A program made the position numbers and the translations under genes. Under the pieces are notes generated by a model that saw only the letters and a program-made list of their open reading frames with translations, was not told the origin of the DNA and made no database searches. Of a stretch of 8,089 bases of DNA, positions 6,398-8,089 are shown one piece after another. Numbering within the stretch: position 1 is the first letter of the stretch; each line of letters starts with the position of its first letter. The stretch comes from Deltaproteobacteria bacterium (GTDB lineage Bacteria; Desulfobacterota; DSM-4660; Desulfatiglandales; B25-G16). Location of the stretch: contig QMLW01000067.1 in assembly GCA_003646935.1 (NCBI GenBank), positions 1-8,089 on the forward strand, given 5' to 3'.

Positions 6398-8089
6398 ATG
6401 AGGGTCTTATTGATAAATCCCCCCTATACAACTGAAGACAGGTATGGAAAGGACTTGGGCAAATTCGGCCCCTTAAATGAGCCCTTAGGCCTTGCCTACC
6501 TCGCGGCAAACCTCGAGCGAGGAGGGCATGAGGTGGCCATCCTGGATGCCCCGGCCCTTAACCTCACCTCCAGTGACATCTGTCAATACATGGAAGGCAG
6601 GCCCTACGATTTAATTGGTGTGACTATGCTCACGCCCATGTATAACCGGAGTGTGGAGGTGGTGAGAGCCCTTCGACATGCCTTTCCCGGGATCACCATT
6701 GTTGTGGGCGGGCCTCATCCAACAATCCTGCCCAGGGAGACGTTGCTCGATAACAAGGAGATAGATTTCGTCGTAATTGGCGAGGGAGAAGTCGTCTTTC
6801 TGGACCTCGTCAATGCCCTTGATAGGGCCGCTAGTACCGATGATATCCCCGGCATTGGATATAGAAAGAACGGTACCGTCATTATCAACCAGCCCCCGGC
6901 AATGATTAGCAATCTAGACGATCTTCCCATCCCAGCCAGGCATTTGTTGCCTATGAATGCCTACCATATGACGAAAAGCCGAACGAAATCAGAGCATGCC
7001 TTTACGGTCAGCGTAGCACGAGGATGCCCTTTTAATTGCGCATTCTGCTGCAGGATATTCGGCCGTAAGGTTCGCCATCATTCCGTAGAGAGAATAGTGC
7101 AGGAGATTTCCATTTTGGTGGATGAATTCCGAGCAAAGGAGATCAATCTGGAGGCGGATACCCTGACCCTCAACAAGCATTTTGTCAGATCCCTCTGTGA
7201 TGAGCTTGTCCGATCAGGCCTATCAAAGAAGATCGCGTGGACCTGCGAAAGCAGGATAGATACCGTAAACGAGGAGATCTTGAGGAAAATGAGGGCGGCG
7301 GGCTGTTGGCAGGTAAGCTATGGGGTTGAGACAGGATCCCAGCGGCTCCTCGACCTTATCCATAAAGACACCACCCTGGAGCAGGTAGAGGAGACCTTCA
7401 AGATCACCAAACGGGTAGGGATCAGTATTCGGGCATTTTTTATGCTGGGCATACCAACAGAGACGAGACAGGAGAGCCTGAAGACCATTTCGTTCGCCAA
7501 AAAGCTGGATGCCCGGTGGTCTCAATTCACCGTTTGCACGCCATTCCCTGGTACGGAGCTCTATGACCTGGCACTTCGAGATGGAGGCCTTCAATCACAA
7601 CAATGGGCCGACTATAAGACACATGGTGGCTGGACAGATGGGAGCCTGGCTTACGTACCCAAGGGCCGCTCTGTTGAGGAGATGAAGAGGTTCCAGAAAC
7701 GAGCATATAGGGCTGTCTACCTGCGCCCAAGGGTTTTTATTCGTTTCTTGAGGGATATCGATTCAATGAAAAAGGTGGAGGAGTATGCAGCTGGGTTGCT
7801 GGTGCTTATAAAAACAGCCTTTCCATCCAGACCGAACATTCCGAAGGTAATCAAGGTAGACAGGGACGACCTAGAGAGATTTGCACGTGGAGTCTATGTG
7901 GATTCTCCGGTCTACTTTAACGCAAATCGCTTGGTCAGATTTATTAACTGGAAGAAACTCGACCTTATGCTATCTCTTCTTCCATCAAAGGAGAGTCATA
8001 GTGTTCTTGATTTTGGCTGTGGAAACGGTGTTATGCTTCCGACCATGTCCGGTATGTGCGATACCGTTGTTGGTATTGATCTGCACACC
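6398..8089 (+). CDS. B12-binding radical SAM protein fused to a class I SAM-methyltransferase domain (3' end outside window)
   Basis: One frame is open from ATG 6398 to the window edge, 564 codons with no stop. Residues 1-140 are a B12-binding-type Rossmann domain: LLINPPY near the start, PLGLAYLA, then IVVGGPHPT and VVIGEGE. The radical SAM core follows: C210-X3-C214-X2-C217 (ARGCPFNCAFCC) for the 4Fe-4S cluster, GVETGS (309-314) and FFMLGIPTET. After a helical linker (about 440-495), VYFNANRLVRFINW leads to VLDFGCGNG (536-544), the SAM-binding motif I of class I methyltransferases, and VVGIDLH with acidic D561. Such radical SAM enzymes methylate or rearrange unreactive carbons. The deacetylase gene ends 6 bases upstream; AGAGGG at 6390-6395 overlaps its stop, only 2 bases from the ATG, and AGAGGA at 6381-6386 sits 11 bases away. 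The substrate is presumably a sugar or lipid of this pathway, but this is inferred from context only. Confidence 0.88.
   Translation, partial: MRVLLINPPYTTEDRYGKDLGKFGPLNEPLGLAYLAANLERGGHEVAILDAPALNLTSSDICQYMEGRPYDLIGVTMLTPMYNRSVEVVRALRHAFPGITIVVGGPHPTILPRETLLDNKEIDFVVIGEGEVVFLDLVNALDRAASTDDIPGIGYRKNGTVIINQPPAMISNLDDLPIPARHLLPMNAYHMTKSRTKSEHAFTVSVARGCPFNCAFCCRIFGRKVRHHSVERIVQEISILVDEFRAKEINLEADTLTLNKHFVRSLCDELVRSGLSKKIAWTCESRIDTVNEEILRKMRAAGCWQVSYGVETGSQRLLDLIHKDTTLEQVEETFKITKRVGISIRAFFMLGIPTETRQESLKTISFAKKLDARWSQFTVCTPFPGTELYDLALRDGGLQSQQWADYKTHGGWTDGSLAYVPKGRSVEEMKRFQKRAYRAVYLRPRVFIRFLRDIDSMKKVEEYAAGLLVLIKTAFPSRPNIPKVIKVDRDDLERFARGVYVDSPVYFNANRLVRFINWKKLDLMLSLLPSKESHSVLDFGCGNGVMLPTMSGMCDTVVGIDLHT

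Noticed and set aside
7223..7594. Minus-strand open frame of 123 codons
   Set aside because: It lies wholly inside the radical SAM core on the other strand, and its translation shows no domain. It is a shadow of the real gene.

Overview
The window is an 8 kb, single-strand (+) run of seven genes, cut at both ends, that looks like part of a cell-surface glycan or lipid-glycosylation cluster. Every gene points the same way. Gaps range from a 4-base overlap to 76 bases, and no convincing internal promoter or terminator was found, so it reads as one operon. Base composition is moderate (neither strongly AT- nor GC-rich by eye) and start sites carry purine-rich Shine-Dalgarno sequences. The gene mix (TPR protein, polyprenyl-phosphate type GT2 enzymes, PMT/ArnT-like multi-span transferases, NodB-like deacetylase, B12-binding radical SAM protein) suggests a Gram-negative, probably anaerobic bacterium such as a Desulfobacterota member. 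That assignment is inference from family habits, not from any marker gene.

Layout. 3-320: C-terminal end of a TPR-repeat protein. 381-1163: soluble GT2 glycosyltransferase of the dolichyl/polyprenyl-phosphate type. 1160-2854: PMT/ArnT-like integral membrane glycosyltransferase, translationally coupled to the GT2 by an ATGA overlap. 2867-4519: second, unrelated-looking PMT/ArnT-like membrane glycosyltransferase. 4596-5543: second GT2, this one with two C-terminal membrane spans. 5588-6391: NodB-like (CE4-type) polysaccharide deacetylase family protein. 6398 to the window end: B12-binding radical SAM protein whose single reading frame runs on into a class I SAM-methyltransferase domain, cut by the window edge.

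How they may work together (inference). GT2 enzymes of this kind load a sugar onto a polyprenyl-phosphate carrier at the inner face of the membrane. PMT/ArnT-like proteins use such lipid-linked sugars on the outer face to decorate lipid, glycan or protein. The window holds two of each, so it may encode two donor/transferase pairs. The deacetylase could remove an acetyl group from a sugar, and the radical SAM/methyltransferase protein could then rearrange or methylate the sugar or its lipid. The most unusual points are the B12-radical SAM-methyltransferase fusion and a strong hairpin that covers the start codon of the deacetylase gene.
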